The notes: generated from the sequence alone by a model not told the origin. Shown: positions 43,988 through 54,006, counted from the first letter of the stretch. The stretch: DNA of 64,000 bases from Planctomicrobium sp051465645 (GCF_051465645.1 NZ_CP195790.1:2418001-2482000), one strand, 5' to 3'. Made by a program: numbers and translations.

Positions 43988-45589
43988 ATGCAAGTCCGCC
44001 TGATCAATCTTCGTCTTCCAGTTGAAGCCGGTGAACTCGAACTCGCCCGACAAATCAGCCAGCGTCTGGGGATTAAAACTTCCGACCTAGGCACCTGGCG
44101 AATTCTTCGCAAAAGTCTCGATGCGCGTTCCAAACGAGACATGCAGTTCGTTTACACGATCTCGGTTCAAGTGGCAGACGACCCGAAACTCGCGGACCGA
44201 TTGCTGCGTAAAAAGGACGTGGACGCTTTTATCCCGGAAACCTTCGATGATCCCCCATCAGGTTCCATTGGAATTCAGAATCGCCCCGTCGTCGTTGGAG
44301 CTGGTCCCGCGGGTTTGCTGGCCGGGTATTACCTGGCAGTCCGTGGCTATCGCCCGTTGATCATCGAGCGAGGCTATCCCGTTAAAGAGCGTGTGCCTGT
44401 CATCCGCAAGTTCGATCGCGAACACGCACCGCACGATGAAGAAAACAACTACCTGTTCGGCGAAGGAGGAGCAGGCTGTTTTTCAGACGGGAAACTCACT
44501 TGCCGCATGAGTGGAGCAGACGTCGAATGGACGTTCAAAGCGTTCATCGAATGCGGGGGGCCAGAATCCATTCTTTACGATCACCGTCCGCATCTTGGAA
44601 GCAACAAGCTGCCGATGATCTGCCGTAACTTCCGCCGCCGCATTGAAGAATTGGGGGGCGAATACCGGTTTGCCTGCCGTCTTGAGAGCATCGACATTCA
44701 AGATGGCCAAGTGGTGGGGATTGGCACATCTGGTGGACCTATTCCAACACAACATTTGATTCTTGCTACCGGACACAGCGCCCGCGATACATACGAAATG
44801 CTGCATGGCACCGGGATTCCGATGGAAGCCAAAGCATTTCAATTGGGACTGCGAATCGAGCAACCACAGGCAAACATCAACGCTTGGAAATACGGCAAGA
44901 AAGAATACGCAGACCTGTTGGGAGCGGCTGACTATTCAATCATTGCGAAAGGCGATCGCGACCTGTTCACCTTCTGCATGTGCGCTGGCGGCTATGTCAT
45001 CCCGAGTGTCTCGGAGTCAGGCCAGTTCTGCACAAATGGAATGAGCAATTCCCGCCATGATACAGAGTTCGCGAACTCGGGAATGATGGTGACTTTGGAA
45101 CCACATCTGTTCGGAAGCAGTCACCCCTTGGCAGGCATGGAGCTACAACGGAAATTCGAGGCCGTTGCTTTCTCCATCGGCGAAGGCGAGTACTATTGCC
45201 CGATTCAGCGTGTGAGCGACTTCCTGAATGAGCGAGTCGTCATCGGAGACCGCAAGTACCCTGGCTCGTACGAACGCGGGACCATCAGCTCTGACCTTCG
45301 AAGTGTCCTGCCGACTGTCATCAGCAACGCGATCAGAGCTGGTCTCCCGATCATGGACGAAAAGTGGCGAGGCAAGTTCCTGAAAGACGCCATGCTGGTC
45401 GGTCCTGAAATGCGAGGAAGTGCCCCACTTCGCATGGACCGTGACCGAGTCACCAAGGAAGCGCCGGGAATTGCCGGGCTGTACCCCGTCGGAGAAGGGG
45501 CCGGTTACGCCGGCGGAATTGTCAGCGCTGCAGTCGACGGACTTCGCAGTGCTCGAGAGATTGTCCGTCGCTTTGCCGCACTGAAATAG
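43988..45589 (+). CDS. NAD(P)/FAD-dependent protein, COG2509 family
   Basis: The 533-residue protein has a ~95-residue N-terminal domain, then a Rossmann FAD-binding motif VVVGAGPAGLLAGYYLAVRG (~100-119), ENNYLFGEGGAGCFSDGKLT with the Gly-rich loop, LILATGHSARDTYEML, and a C-terminal GLYPVGEGAGYAGGIVSAAVDGLRSA. This matches the COG2509 uncharacterised FAD-dependent dehydrogenases. The reaction is unknown. It is probably cytoplasmic. Its TAG stop is followed by ACC, as in the palindrome family, but no full palindrome follows. Confidence 0.9.
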   Translation: MQVRLINLRLPVEAGELELARQISQRLGIKTSDLGTWRILRKSLDARSKRDMQFVYTISVQVADDPKLADRLLRKKDVDAFIPETFDDPPSGSIGIQNRPVVVGAGPAGLLAGYYLAVRGYRPLIIERGYPVKERVPVIRKFDREHAPHDEENNYLFGEGGAGCFSDGKLTCRMSGADVEWTFKAFIECGGPESILYDHRPHLGSNKLPMICRNFRRRIEELGGEYRFACRLESIDIQDGQVVGIGTSGGPIPTQHLILATGHSARDTYEMLHGTGIPMEAKAFQLGLRIEQPQANINAWKYGKKEYADLLGAADYSIIAKGDRDLFTFCMCAGGYVIPSVSESGQFCTNGMSNSRHDTEFANSGMMVTLEPHLFGSSHPLAGMELQRKFEAVAFSIGEGEYYCPIQRVSDFLNERVVIGDRKYPGSYERGTISSDLRSVLPTVISNAIRAGLPIMDEKWRGKFLKDAMLVGPEMRGSAPLRMDRDRVTKEAPGIAGLYPVGEGAGYAGGIVSAAVDGLRSAREIVRRFAALK

Positions 45590-45707
45590 ACCAGCGATTT
45601 TGAATTGAACGCCCTGAGCGGAACTCGTTCCTCTCAGGGTGTTACAACAACACGATTCAAGCTCAGTCGTCGAACCAGCAAGAAACCAGTACGCAGGTGG
45701 ATTCTCG

Positions 45708-46286
45708 ATGAGGCCACGGGACAATCCATTTCGAACGGACTGTCTTCACGCGTTGGCATATCGCTTCCTCGAACGCGACATGAACACCCTTGTCACGTTA
45801 CTGGAGCAACAGAACTATCGGGGAGCGATCGTCGGCCCTCATGGACATGGAAAATCGACGTTACTGGTGGAACTGGCTGCGAAGCTGGAGCTGTCAGGGA
45901 AGTCGACGCACTCTCTGCGGCTGAATGAAGAAACCCGATCGAGAAACGGCCAGCTAGTCCAAGATTGGCTTCGGACTGTTACGTCGGGGCAGATCCTGTT
46001 GCTTGATGGAGCAGAACAACTGTCTCACTGGCAGTGGTGGCGAATCAAGCGTCTCTCAAAACAGTACGCCGGGCTGATTGTCACCGCACATCGACATGGA
46101 ATTTTGCCGACCGTCTATGAATGTCGGACATCGCCAGAACTCCTGACGGAACTCGTACAGGAGCTCAATGAGCGGCACCCCATTCCAGCCCAGCTTGATG
46201 TTTCCCTGACACACCAACGACATCAGGGAAACATCCGGGAGTGCTTACGTGCCTTCTACGATCAGTGTGCGTCTCACCCTTCATAA
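45708..46286 (+). CDS. Small P-loop ATPase
   Basis: The 192-residue product contains a Walker A motif GPHGHGKST (43-51) and a Walker B-like ILLLDGAEQL, with little else. The N-terminus RPRDNPFRTDCLHALAYRF is distinctive. The Trp-rich stretch HWQWWRIKRLSKQYAG follows Walker B. I do not know the partner or substrate. ATG 45708 has AGGTGG eight bases upstream; the frame starts earlier. It converges on zwf with 36 bases between stops. Confidence 0.75.
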   Translation: MRPRDNPFRTDCLHALAYRFLERDMNTLVTLLEQQNYRGAIVGPHGHGKSTLLVELAAKLELSGKSTHSLRLNEETRSRNGQLVQDWLRTVTSGQILLLDGAEQLSHWQWWRIKRLSKQYAGLIVTAHRHGILPTVYECRTSPELLTELVQELNERHPIPAQLDVSLTHQRHQGNIRECLRAFYDQCASHPS

Positions 46287-46322
46287 GAAACGATGAGTCG
46301 TACTGGCCTGACAGTTGACAAC

Positions 46323-47897
46323 TTACTTTTTGCCGTGCACGGAATAGGACTTTCCTACCTTCTTGATTGAAGGCTCTCTCCAGGCACGACCAGTTTTCTC
46401 CAGCATTTCTGCTGCTTCCTGTGGCCCCCAGCTTCCGGCAGCATACGGCTTCGGCTGATGGTCCGGCTTCTCCCAGGCTTCCAGAATCGGCTCAACGAAA
46501 GCCCAGGCTGCTTCCAGTTCATCGCTTCTCGTGAAGAGAGTCGAGTCCCCCCGAATCGCATCGAGCAGCAGGCGCTCATACGCTTCCGGCAGTTGAGTGT
46601 CGAAGTCCATGAAGTTGAAGTCCATGTCCACAGGCTGCAGCTGATACTGCATTCCGGGATGCTTGGCTGAGAACTTCAAAGCAATCGACTCTTGCGGCTG
46701 AATACGGAAGATCAGCTGATTGGGTCGCGTTTCGACCATTTCGCACAGATTCCCTTCGCACTCGACCGTGTGAAAGAGATTCAATGGAGGATGCTTGAAC
46801 GTGATGGCAATCTCACTGACTCGCTGAGGCATGCGTTTGCCAGTTCGCAAATAGAACGGAACCCCGGCCCAACGCCAGTTATCGATCAGCGCCTCGACAG
46901 CAACATACGTTTCAGTATTGGAATCAGGCGCGATGCGGTCCTCTTCGCGGTAGCCGTTCTTATGCTCTCCGTTGATGTCGCTGGCAACGTATTGCCCGGC
47001 AACAGCCCAACTATCGATTCCTTTATCACTTCCCGGCCGCATCGTATTGAGCACTTTCAGCTTCTCATCGCGAAGGTGATCGGCATCAAACAGTGCTGGC
47101 GGTTCCATTGCAACAAGGCAAAGCAACTGAAGCACGTGATTCTGCAACACGTCTCTCAACGCCCCGGACTCGTCGTAGTATCCGCCTCGTGCCCCTTCGA
47201 TCCCCTGTGCTTCGGCGACCGTGATCTGCACGTGATCGATATGGTTACGGTTGAACAACGGTTCGAAGATCGAATTTCCGAACCGGAACAACAGAATGTT
47301 CTGGACGGTCTCTTTCCCGAGGTAGTGATCGATGCGGTAGATCTGATCTTCGAGAAGCAGTTTGGAAAGTTCGGTTGAAAGCTGCCTGGAGGATTCGAGG
47401 TTCCGCCCGAACGGCTTTTCAATGACGACTCGCAACTTCGACGAGTCGTTTGGAACCATCCCTGCATCCGAAAGTCCTTTGATGGACTGCAAGAAGAGTT
47501 CAGGCGACAACGCGAGATAAATGATTCGTTCGCCAGGAAGCCCGAGTTCACTTTCAAGAGCTTCAACATCTGTTTTGAGATTGTCGAAGTCACTTGGATG
47601 AGACAGATCCGCTGGGATGTAACGCACTCTTTGGGCAAAACTTTCCCAGTGCTGCATCTCTTCTGCCGAGACTTCTTTCTCGACTGCAGCCTTCAGCTCG
47701 GAGCGAAACTCTTCGTCCGTCTTTTTGCGGCGAGCCACACCGATAACTGGCATTTTCTCTGGAAGGAACCCGTTCCGGCTCAATGAGAACAGAGCCGGGA
47801 TCAGTTTTCTGGCTGTCAGGTCGCCTGACGCCCCGAAGATCAACAATGTCGGATTCTTCATTACGACATCATGATTAGAGGTTGCCTGTGCAGCCAT
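46323..47897 (-). CDS. zwf: Glucose-6-phosphate 1-dehydrogenase
   Basis: The 524-residue enzyme oxidises glucose-6-phosphate to 6-phosphogluconolactone with NADP, entering the oxidative pentose phosphate pathway. Motifs: nucleotide-binding FGASGDLTARK (21-31), EKPFGRNL, RIDHYLGKETVQN (188-200) with the catalytic His-Asp region, RTGKRMPQRVSEIAITFK, and a normal C-terminus. ATG 47897 gives the usual family length; the frame opens 23 codons upstream without support. No 6-phosphogluconolactonase or gnd gene is adjacent. Confidence 0.97.
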   Translation of the reverse strand: MAAQATSNHDVVMKNPTLLIFGASGDLTARKLIPALFSLSRNGFLPEKMPVIGVARRKKTDEEFRSELKAAVEKEVSAEEMQHWESFAQRVRYIPADLSHPSDFDNLKTDVEALESELGLPGERIIYLALSPELFLQSIKGLSDAGMVPNDSSKLRVVIEKPFGRNLESSRQLSTELSKLLLEDQIYRIDHYLGKETVQNILLFRFGNSIFEPLFNRNHIDHVQITVAEAQGIEGARGGYYDESGALRDVLQNHVLQLLCLVAMEPPALFDADHLRDEKLKVLNTMRPGSDKGIDSWAVAGQYVASDINGEHKNGYREEDRIAPDSNTETYVAVEALIDNWRWAGVPFYLRTGKRMPQRVSEIAITFKHPPLNLFHTVECEGNLCEMVETRPNQLIFRIQPQESIALKFSAKHPGMQYQLQPVDMDFNFMDFDTQLPEAYERLLLDAIRGDSTLFTRSDELEAAWAFVEPILEAWEKPDHQPKPYAAGSWGPQEAAEMLEKTGRAWREPSIKKVGKSYSVHGKK

Positions 47898-48328
47898 ACG
47901 ATCGATCTTTCTAAACGCTTTCAAATGAACTGTGACTTCACTGGCAGACTGAATGGCCCACGCCATTTATCGGAAACGCCTACAATCGCCAACGCAAGAT
48001 GCAGTTCAAACTGAGAGGAAATATTCCATTTTGTCAGCCCCGATGAAGAGACATTGATCCCAGATGCTTAAGGGCATTCTGGTGATCCTCCCTGCAGGGA
48101 GTCGGTGCCAAACTTCAGATAATACAATTTGAAGTCACGATCGCGAATCGTAAGCAGCAGAAATCGTCAGATGCGGTTTACATTGCCATTCTTTGATAAA
48201 TGTTGACCCTGCCCCCTCGAAGCCCCTGCCTCGTCTGGATTCTTGAGGTCATTTCCGGGTATCCTTTGGAGCGAAGGGCGTATTGTTACCGTTCTAACAG
48301 GCCTGTCAGAAGAGATTCGAATATTCAG
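47898..48328. other. Intergenic region between zwf and lipoprotein gene
   Basis: This 431-base gap holds the promoters of two divergent genes. The only structure I note is an ACTTCA / TGAAGT inverted repeat near 48113-48136 and the palindrome CCCTGCAGGG near 48091. No gene is visible. Confidence 0.5.
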
Positions 48329-49201
48329 ATGCGTCTATCATCTCTCAGCATGTGTACTCGTCTCACTCTGGCGATGGCTCTCTGTAGTGTGACGTTCCTG
48401 TCCAGTCTTTCTGGCTGCGGGTCAAGTAAATACGAAGAACGTCTGAACCGGACGGTCAAGTTTTATGACTATCTGAAATCGATCGAATCCAACCTTGGAC
48501 AACCCTGGGTCCGTCAAGATCAGGGAATGTCGATGCGATTGCCGCTTCCGTTCCAGCGACCACTTCCGCCGCCAGAGATCAAAAAGGACCAGCTCGGGAC
48601 CGAGATCCCCGTCGTCGACCCGCGTCAACAGACCCCATTGGGGATTGCGCTCCCCGGACTCGTTGAAGCCTGGGAAACAACGCAGGACACATCCAAAACA
48701 GGTCCAGACACCTGGATCTACATCCTGAGCAATAGTTCTCGATTTGTGGACGACTCAGAACAAGGCCGCCCTGCTGCTGAGTTCATGGCCGATCTGGAAC
48801 AAGAACTGATGAATGCTTTTCAGGTCACGATTCCTGATGGAGAAGTCAGTCAGGCGAAAGACAACACCAGATACCGTTATCAGTATCCACTGCCGAATTC
48901 CCCTGCTGCTCAGTACACAAGCCCTAAAGACTCGACCGTGATCCGGTTCGTTCCTGAACTTCCAATTCAGGACCGGGAGCTTCACGCCATCCTGTGCGAG
49001 CGTCGAGTCGATCAGGTTCAAGCAGCCTGCCTGATCATCTACCCTAAAGACTCGACGATGCAGTTTCTCCAGCGAGTCGACATGGCTCTGGCAACCTGGA
49101 ACGTTGAAAACGTCGTTCCGCGAAAGCCAGGTGGAAAGCCGGGAACACCGGGTGGGAATCCTTCATCAGGACGACCGAGCCAGGCAGCTCCAAACTTTTA
49201 G
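48329..49201 (+). CDS. Lipoprotein of unknown function
   Basis: The 290-residue product has a lipoprotein signal peptide with lipobox LSGC (FLSSLSGCGSSKYEERL). The mature part starts with a charged helix, contains PPPEIKKDQLGTEIPVVDPRQQT and RFVDDSEQGRPAAEFMADLE, and ends with a Gly/Pro-rich tail. It should be lipid-anchored at a periplasmic membrane face. No domain is recognised. The upstream in-frame extension lacks coding character. Confidence 0.8.
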   Translation: MRLSSLSMCTRLTLAMALCSVTFLSSLSGCGSSKYEERLNRTVKFYDYLKSIESNLGQPWVRQDQGMSMRLPLPFQRPLPPPEIKKDQLGTEIPVVDPRQQTPLGIALPGLVEAWETTQDTSKTGPDTWIYILSNSSRFVDDSEQGRPAAEFMADLEQELMNAFQVTIPDGEVSQAKDNTRYRYQYPLPNSPAAQYTSPKDSTVIRFVPELPIQDRELHAILCERRVDQVQAACLIIYPKDSTMQFLQRVDMALATWNVENVVPRKPGGKPGTPGGNPSSGRPSQAAPNF

Positions 49202-49424
49202 CACGACACAGGCATCTCGGTTTTAGACGATTGACCACGTCGGTTTCAGAAGAGATCGAATTGGATCACAAGTCTTTAAACAAGGCCGCCCACTGAGATC
49301 GCCGAGCACAACAATTATCACGGCTCCTGACTGGAAGTTCGAAAGCTTTCAACATCTTCAGGAGTCGCCAGAGTATTCCGGTTTCACTTTTCAAATTGCT
49401 TCAGAATCAGGTTATTAACGCACC

Positions 49425-50516
49425 ATGGATGCAGGAATTGTTGGTCTCCCGAATGTTGGCAAAAGCACGTTGTTCAATGCGCTGACATCTTCCAAAGCCG
49501 CTCAAAGCGCGAACTACCCTTTCTGCACCATTGAGCCAAACGAAGGCATCGTGAGTGTTCCAGATCCACGCCTGGATCGAATCGCCCATCACTTCAAACC
49601 TCAAAAGATCCTCCCGGCAGCACTGAAGCTGGTCGATATCGCCGGGATTGTGAAGGGGGCGAGCGAAGGAGAAGGACTTGGAAACAAGTTTCTGAGCCAC
49701 ATCCGCGAAGTTGATGCGATCCTGCAGGTTGTCCGCTGCTTTGAAGATCCTGACATCACGCACGTGGCCGGGGGAGTCAATCCGCTCAGCGACATCGAGA
49801 CAATTGAGACAGAGTTGATGCTCGCCGACATGCAGACCATCGAGAACTCTCGCAACAAAGCGGAACGCGCCGCGCGGGCGGGCGACAAGGAAGCCAAAGA
49901 ACGCGTCGCTGTCATGGACAAGTGTGCGGCCGCTCTGGACCAGATGATTCCATTGCGAAAACTCGACTGGGAACCTGCCGAGAAAAAAGTCCTCGACAAC
50001 TTCGGAATGATGACGGCCAAACCAGTACTGTACATCGCCAACGTCGATGAAAACGATCTGGAGGGGCAAGGACCACTGGTTCAGAAGGTTCGCGAATACG
50101 CTGCAGCCAACGGTGCGAGCGTTGTCACAGTTTGTGCAAAGCTTGAATCCGAGATTGCAGAACTCGATCCGGCAGATCGCACGGAAATGCTGGATTCGGT
50201 CGGGCTCAAAGAAGCCGCACTCGCCGTTCTCGCACGTGCTGCCTACCAGACACTTGGACTGCAAAGTTACTTCACAGCTGGCCCCAAAGAAGTCCGTGCC
50301 TGGACGATTCCAATTGGAGCCACTGGCCCACAAGCTGCTGGTGTCATTCATAGTGACTTCGAGCGCGGATTCATTCGCGCTGAAGTCTACACTCTCGATG
50401 ACCTGGAAACCCACAAGAACGAAGCTGCGATTCGTGCGGCTGGCAAGCTGCGAGTTGAAGGCAAGGCCTACGTCATGAAAGACGGAGACATCTGCCACTT
50501 CCTGTTCAACGTCTAA
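49425..50516 (+). CDS. ychF: Ribosome-associated ATPase/GTPase YchF
   Basis: The 363-residue Obg-family protein has the G1 loop GLPNVGKST (7-15), G3 LVDIAGIVKGASEGEG, a coiled-coil insertion (residues ~125-160, ENSRNKAERAARAGDKEAKERV), NVDE in place of the canonical NKxD specificity motif (explaining ATP preference) and a C-terminal TGS domain (GPKEVRAWTIPIGATGPQAAGVIHSDFERGFIRAEV..). YchF binds ribosomes and acts in stress signalling. A terminator follows. Confidence 0.97.
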   Translation: MDAGIVGLPNVGKSTLFNALTSSKAAQSANYPFCTIEPNEGIVSVPDPRLDRIAHHFKPQKILPAALKLVDIAGIVKGASEGEGLGNKFLSHIREVDAILQVVRCFEDPDITHVAGGVNPLSDIETIETELMLADMQTIENSRNKAERAARAGDKEAKERVAVMDKCAAALDQMIPLRKLDWEPAEKKVLDNFGMMTAKPVLYIANVDENDLEGQGPLVQKVREYAAANGASVVTVCAKLESEIAELDPADRTEMLDSVGLKEAALAVLARAAYQTLGLQSYFTAGPKEVRAWTIPIGATGPQAAGVIHSDFERGFIRAEVYTLDDLETHKNEAAIRAAGKLRVEGKAYVMKDGDICHFLFNV

Positions 50517-50568
50517 GCTGCCTCGGCCACTCAGTCGGGCCTGCAGAAGATCAGAAGACGACAATACG

Positions 50569-50605
50569 AAAAGAGCCTCCGGTCAATCGGGGGCTCTTTT
50601 TATTT
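50569..50605. terminator. Bidirectional terminator between ychF and MFS-like gene
   Basis: AAAAGAGCC (50569-50577) and GGCTCTTTT (50592-50600) frame an inner CCG/CGG stem. T-runs of five follow in the plus direction and four in the minus direction. Confidence 0.88.
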
Positions 50606-50620
50606 ACGGGGTAACATGTG

Positions 50621-50635
50621 AGACCAAAACGGTCT
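50621..50635 (-). repeat. AGACC-N5-GGTCT palindrome overlapping a stop codon
   Basis: AGACC, AAAAC, GGTCT on the plus strand. Read on the minus strand it follows the MFS-like coding frame, whose TAG stop (complement of 50634-50636) overlaps it. Beyond it on that strand comes the terminator at 50569-50605. This repeats the arrangement at 11554 and 14811. Confidence 0.7.
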
Positions 50636-51857
50636 AACGCTGGTGACGACTTCCAGCGCGTTGTCCGAGGATCATCCACAAAAATGTCACCGGGATCGCC
50701 ACCCAGACAATGGCATTTCCTCCTGCCTTCGTAATCAGATTCACGAGCCATGCGCTGGCGGAATCGTTCGCGCGATACACGGCAGTATCAATGAAATTCT
50801 TGGCCTTATAACGTGTTTCTGCATCGACGGTCGTAAACAGGATTTCGCGACTCGGTTTCGAGAGTGAAAACTCCCCTGCTCGATGAATCGCCTGCAGAGC
50901 CGCGAGCACCGCAATGGTCGACCAGATCTCGAATGAAAACAACCCGACCAACACTGCAGCCGGGACAATGACCATCGATAGTCGGAGCCCCCAAAATCTC
51001 AGGATCGGCCTGGTTCCTATCAGTTGAATGGTGAGTGCCAGAACGTTTGCGATGAGGTCGATTCTCGCAAAGAACGCCGTCCGTTGTGCAGAATCAGTAA
51101 ACGTCGCTCCTGCCAGCCCGACCATTTCTACATACATCACGGTGGATACCGCGGAATAGCAGACCACGAGCCCGGCGAGTTGTCGCAACAAGGGATCAGA
51201 GATCGTATGGGTGATTCCGGAGAAGATCGAACCGCCCAATGGGCGTCGCGCCTCAGCATGAGACTCAACAGTCAATCGCCTGAGAAAAAGCAGACTGCAC
51301 ATCACCGCAACAAACAATCCCGCAGAGATCGCCATCAGGTTTGCGATACCCACCCGTTCTGCAAGCACGGTCGTAATGATTGGGCCTCCAATGGCCCCCG
51401 CCGTTCCTCCGGCTGTGATGTATCCATAACATCGTTTCGCCTGTTCGGTGGTGAAAACATCACTCACCACGCTCCAGAACAGTGAGATCATCATCAGGTT
51501 GATCAGACTCAACCAGATAAAGAATGCTGCGGAAACAGACTTGGTTGGTTCATAGAGAAACGCCCAATAGAACAATCCCAAAGCGGTAATCAGTGAACCG
51601 AAAAACAGCGTCACCAGTACGCCACGGGACACGGTTTTGACAAGCCACCCGTAGAGCGGAACAACGGCAATTGAGCAGAGAAACGTCCCTGTAAAGAGCC
51701 AGGGAACGTTCTCTTTGCCGGTCTGCACTGCCATTTCATCACGCACTGAACGCAGGATGTAATAGCTGCAGAGCATCAAAAGAAAAGACGCCGCCGAAAC
51801 CAGGCTCCGGATCCATTCACTTCTGGACAAGGAGCTTGAATGTGGCGACGTCGTCAT
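50634..51857 (-). CDS. MFS-fold membrane protein related to ADP/ATP carriers
   Basis: The 407-residue protein has about twelve transmembrane helices. YYILRSVRDEMAVQTG near the N-terminus and YKAKNFIDTAVYRANDSASAWL in the second half recall the NTP/NDP exchange (Tlc/AAA) transporters and their bacterial relatives in the MFS. Whether it moves nucleotides is not known. The start is ATG 51857; a TTG lies two codons upstream. It is on the same strand as ftsH, 100 bases downstream of it. Confidence 0.8.
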   Translation of the reverse strand: MTTSPHSSSLSRSEWIRSLVSAASFLLMLCSYYILRSVRDEMAVQTGKENVPWLFTGTFLCSIAVVPLYGWLVKTVSRGVLVTLFFGSLITALGLFYWAFLYEPTKSVSAAFFIWLSLINLMMISLFWSVVSDVFTTEQAKRCYGYITAGGTAGAIGGPIITTVLAERVGIANLMAISAGLFVAVMCSLLFLRRLTVESHAEARRPLGGSIFSGITHTISDPLLRQLAGLVVCYSAVSTVMYVEMVGLAGATFTDSAQRTAFFARIDLIANVLALTIQLIGTRPILRFWGLRLSMVIVPAAVLVGLFSFEIWSTIAVLAALQAIHRAGEFSLSKPSREILFTTVDAETRYKAKNFIDTAVYRANDSASAWLVNLITKAGGNAIVWVAIPVTFLWMILGQRAGSRHQR

Positions 51858-51957
51858 ATGCAACTCAAGCTTTGCTATTGCTTACAGTCAATCAGGAATC
51901 AATTCCATTCGACATCAAGATATCAAAGCAGAGTCATCTCAATATTCAGCGGACAAA

Positions 51958-54006
51958 TTATTCCGACTTGATGATCATCGGGTGTTCACTGTCTCGATCA
52001 GTTCGCTTTGGACCGAGTAATTCTTCGATCTCTTCACGAGAAATGATCTCACGTTCCAGCAATGCATTGGTGATCTTGTCGAGGTCACTGCGATTGTCAT
52101 TCAGCAATGCCATGGCCTGATCCTGTGCACTCAGAAGGATCGTCTGCATTTCCTGATCAATCAGATACGCAGTCTGCTCGCTGTATTTGCGAGTTTCCTG
52201 AATCTCTTTACCAAGGAATGGATGCTCTTCGCTGTCACGGAACGCAACAGGCCCGATCCGGTCACTCATCCCCCAGGCACTGACCATACGTCGGGCAATC
52301 TGCGATGCCCGTTTCAGATCGTCTTCTGCTCCGGCCGAATACTCGTCGAAGATCAACTTCTCAGCCGCACGTCCACCGAGCATCATCGCGAGCTGAGCAC
52401 GCAGACGTTTCTCCCCCATGTGGAATCGCTCTTCTTCTGGCAGCAACTGTGTTACCCCCAGAGCGCGACCACGAGGAACGATTGTCACTTTGTGAACCGT
52501 ATCGTTTTCTGGAAGGAACCACGCAATCAATGCGTGACCAGCCTCGTGATACGCGGTCATCCGACGTTCTTTGGCATTGAGAACCTCTTCACGAGGAACT
52601 CCCATCATGATCTTGTCTCTGGCATTCTCGAAATCTCGGAGGCTGACTTCCGTCTTGTTTTCACGAGCGGCATGCAATGCAGCCTCGTTCACAAGATTCT
52701 TCAGATCCGCCCCGGAGAACCCGATCGTGCTGCTGGCAATCTCTTCCAGATTCACGTCGTCGCTCAATGGAACTTTACGAACGTGAACTTTCAGAATTCC
52801 AATGCGCCCCTGTCGGCTCGGCCGGTCCACTGAAACGTGGCGGTCGAAACGCCCTGGACGCAGCAACGCCGGATCAAGGACGTCAGGACGGTTTGTCGCG
52901 GCGACAACGATCACGGCTTCTGTCGCCTGAAACCCGTCCATCTCACTCAGGATCTGGTTCAATGTCTGTTCACGTTCATCGTGTCCCCCACCGACACCGG
53001 CACCGCGAACACGGCCCACGGCATCAATTTCGTCGATGAACAGAATACAAGGTGAGTTCTCTTTCGCAGTGCGGAACATGTCGCGAACACGACTTGCTCC
53101 GACCCCCACGAACATCTGAATGAATTCGGAACCGTTAATAGAGAAGAACGGAACCCCGGCTTCTCCCGCAACAGCCCGAGCCATCAATGTTTTCCCGGTT
53201 CCTGGAGGACCTGCGAGCAACACCCCTTTCGGGATCTGCGCGCCAAGTTTTTGGAACTTCTCAGGCTCTTTCAGGAACTCAACAACTTCTTCGAGTTCGC
53301 GTTTGGCATGTTCCATCCCGGCCACATCTTTGAATGTGGTCTGCAATTCACTCGGGCGGAAACGTTTTGCCTGACTGCGGACAAAGTTGCCAAACATCCC
53401 GGAATTCATCGGGTCAGATGACCGACGCATTGCAAACAGGAAGAAGAGCAAAATCAGAATCAGAGGCAACAAGTAAATCAGCGACTGGAGCAACAATACG
53501 CTGAAACTGTCATTCACTGCGGAGTAACGTTTGACATGTGTGTCCAGCAGACGCAGCAGGCTCTCGCCTTCCAGCGGCGGAACATCAACAGAGAACAACT
53601 CAGCGAGTTTCTGAGGTTTTGGTTCAGGGAGAAGTGATTTCTCTTCGGACTTCTCAGTCTTCTCCGAAGCCTCTGACTTCTCAGGCGTTTCAGCGCTCTC
53701 TTCCTTCTTTGTCGCCGTGTACGCATCCCAGGCCTTTTGAGCCTCGGCGACGTTCACCCATTTCCCTTGAACGCTATAACCGTTCAGCGTCACGGAGTCG
53801 ACGTTCCCCTCTTTAACCTGACTCAGGAAAAAGGAGTACTCGACCATTGTCCGATTTGGAGCAACAAGAAGCTGATATGCTCCGACAGCCAGCAAGCAGA
53901 AGATCATCAGCAGAATGAAAAACGGAAACCCGCCTTTGGCATTCGCCTTTTCTGCATTGTTCTCTTCGGAATTGAATTTCGGCTTCTCTTTTTGGGGGTC
54001 CGCCAT
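51958..54006 (-). CDS. ftsH: ATP-dependent zinc metalloprotease FtsH
   Basis: The 682-residue protein has transmembrane helices at ~28-47 and ~167-192, an AAA domain with Walker A GPPGTGKT (266-273), Walker B ILFIDEIDAVG, the pore loop FVGVG (299-303), SRH NRPDVLDPALLRPGRFDR, and the protease motif HEAGH (487-491). FtsH degrades misfolded and regulatory membrane proteins. The periplasmic part carries an insertion rich in Lys, Glu and Ser at residues ~100-125. The start ATG 54006 gives a normal FtsH N-terminus (MADPQKEK); 65 upstream codons are in frame but unsupported. Confidence 0.97.
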   Translation of the reverse strand: MADPQKEKPKFNSEENNAEKANAKGGFPFFILLMIFCLLAVGAYQLLVAPNRTMVEYSFFLSQVKEGNVDSVTLNGYSVQGKWVNVAEAQKAWDAYTATKKEESAETPEKSEASEKTEKSEEKSLLPEPKPQKLAELFSVDVPPLEGESLLRLLDTHVKRYSAVNDSFSVLLLQSLIYLLPLILILLFFLFAMRRSSDPMNSGMFGNFVRSQAKRFRPSELQTTFKDVAGMEHAKRELEEVVEFLKEPEKFQKLGAQIPKGVLLAGPPGTGKTLMARAVAGEAGVPFFSINGSEFIQMFVGVGASRVRDMFRTAKENSPCILFIDEIDAVGRVRGAGVGGGHDEREQTLNQILSEMDGFQATEAVIVVAATNRPDVLDPALLRPGRFDRHVSVDRPSRQGRIGILKVHVRKVPLSDDVNLEEIASSTIGFSGADLKNLVNEAALHAARENKTEVSLRDFENARDKIMMGVPREEVLNAKERRMTAYHEAGHALIAWFLPENDTVHKVTIVPRGRALGVTQLLPEEERFHMGEKRLRAQLAMMLGGRAAEKLIFDEYSAGAEDDLKRASQIARRMVSAWGMSDRIGPVAFRDSEEHPFLGKEIQETRKYSEQTAYLIDQEMQTILLSAQDQAMALLNDNRSDLDKITNALLEREIISREEIEELLGPKRTDRDSEHPMIIKSE

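Noticed and set aside
49407..50564. 385-codon minus-strand frame covering the whole of ychF
   Set aside because: ychF is certain from its motifs. The opposite frame has no domain and no ribosome binding site, and is a shadow of codon bias.
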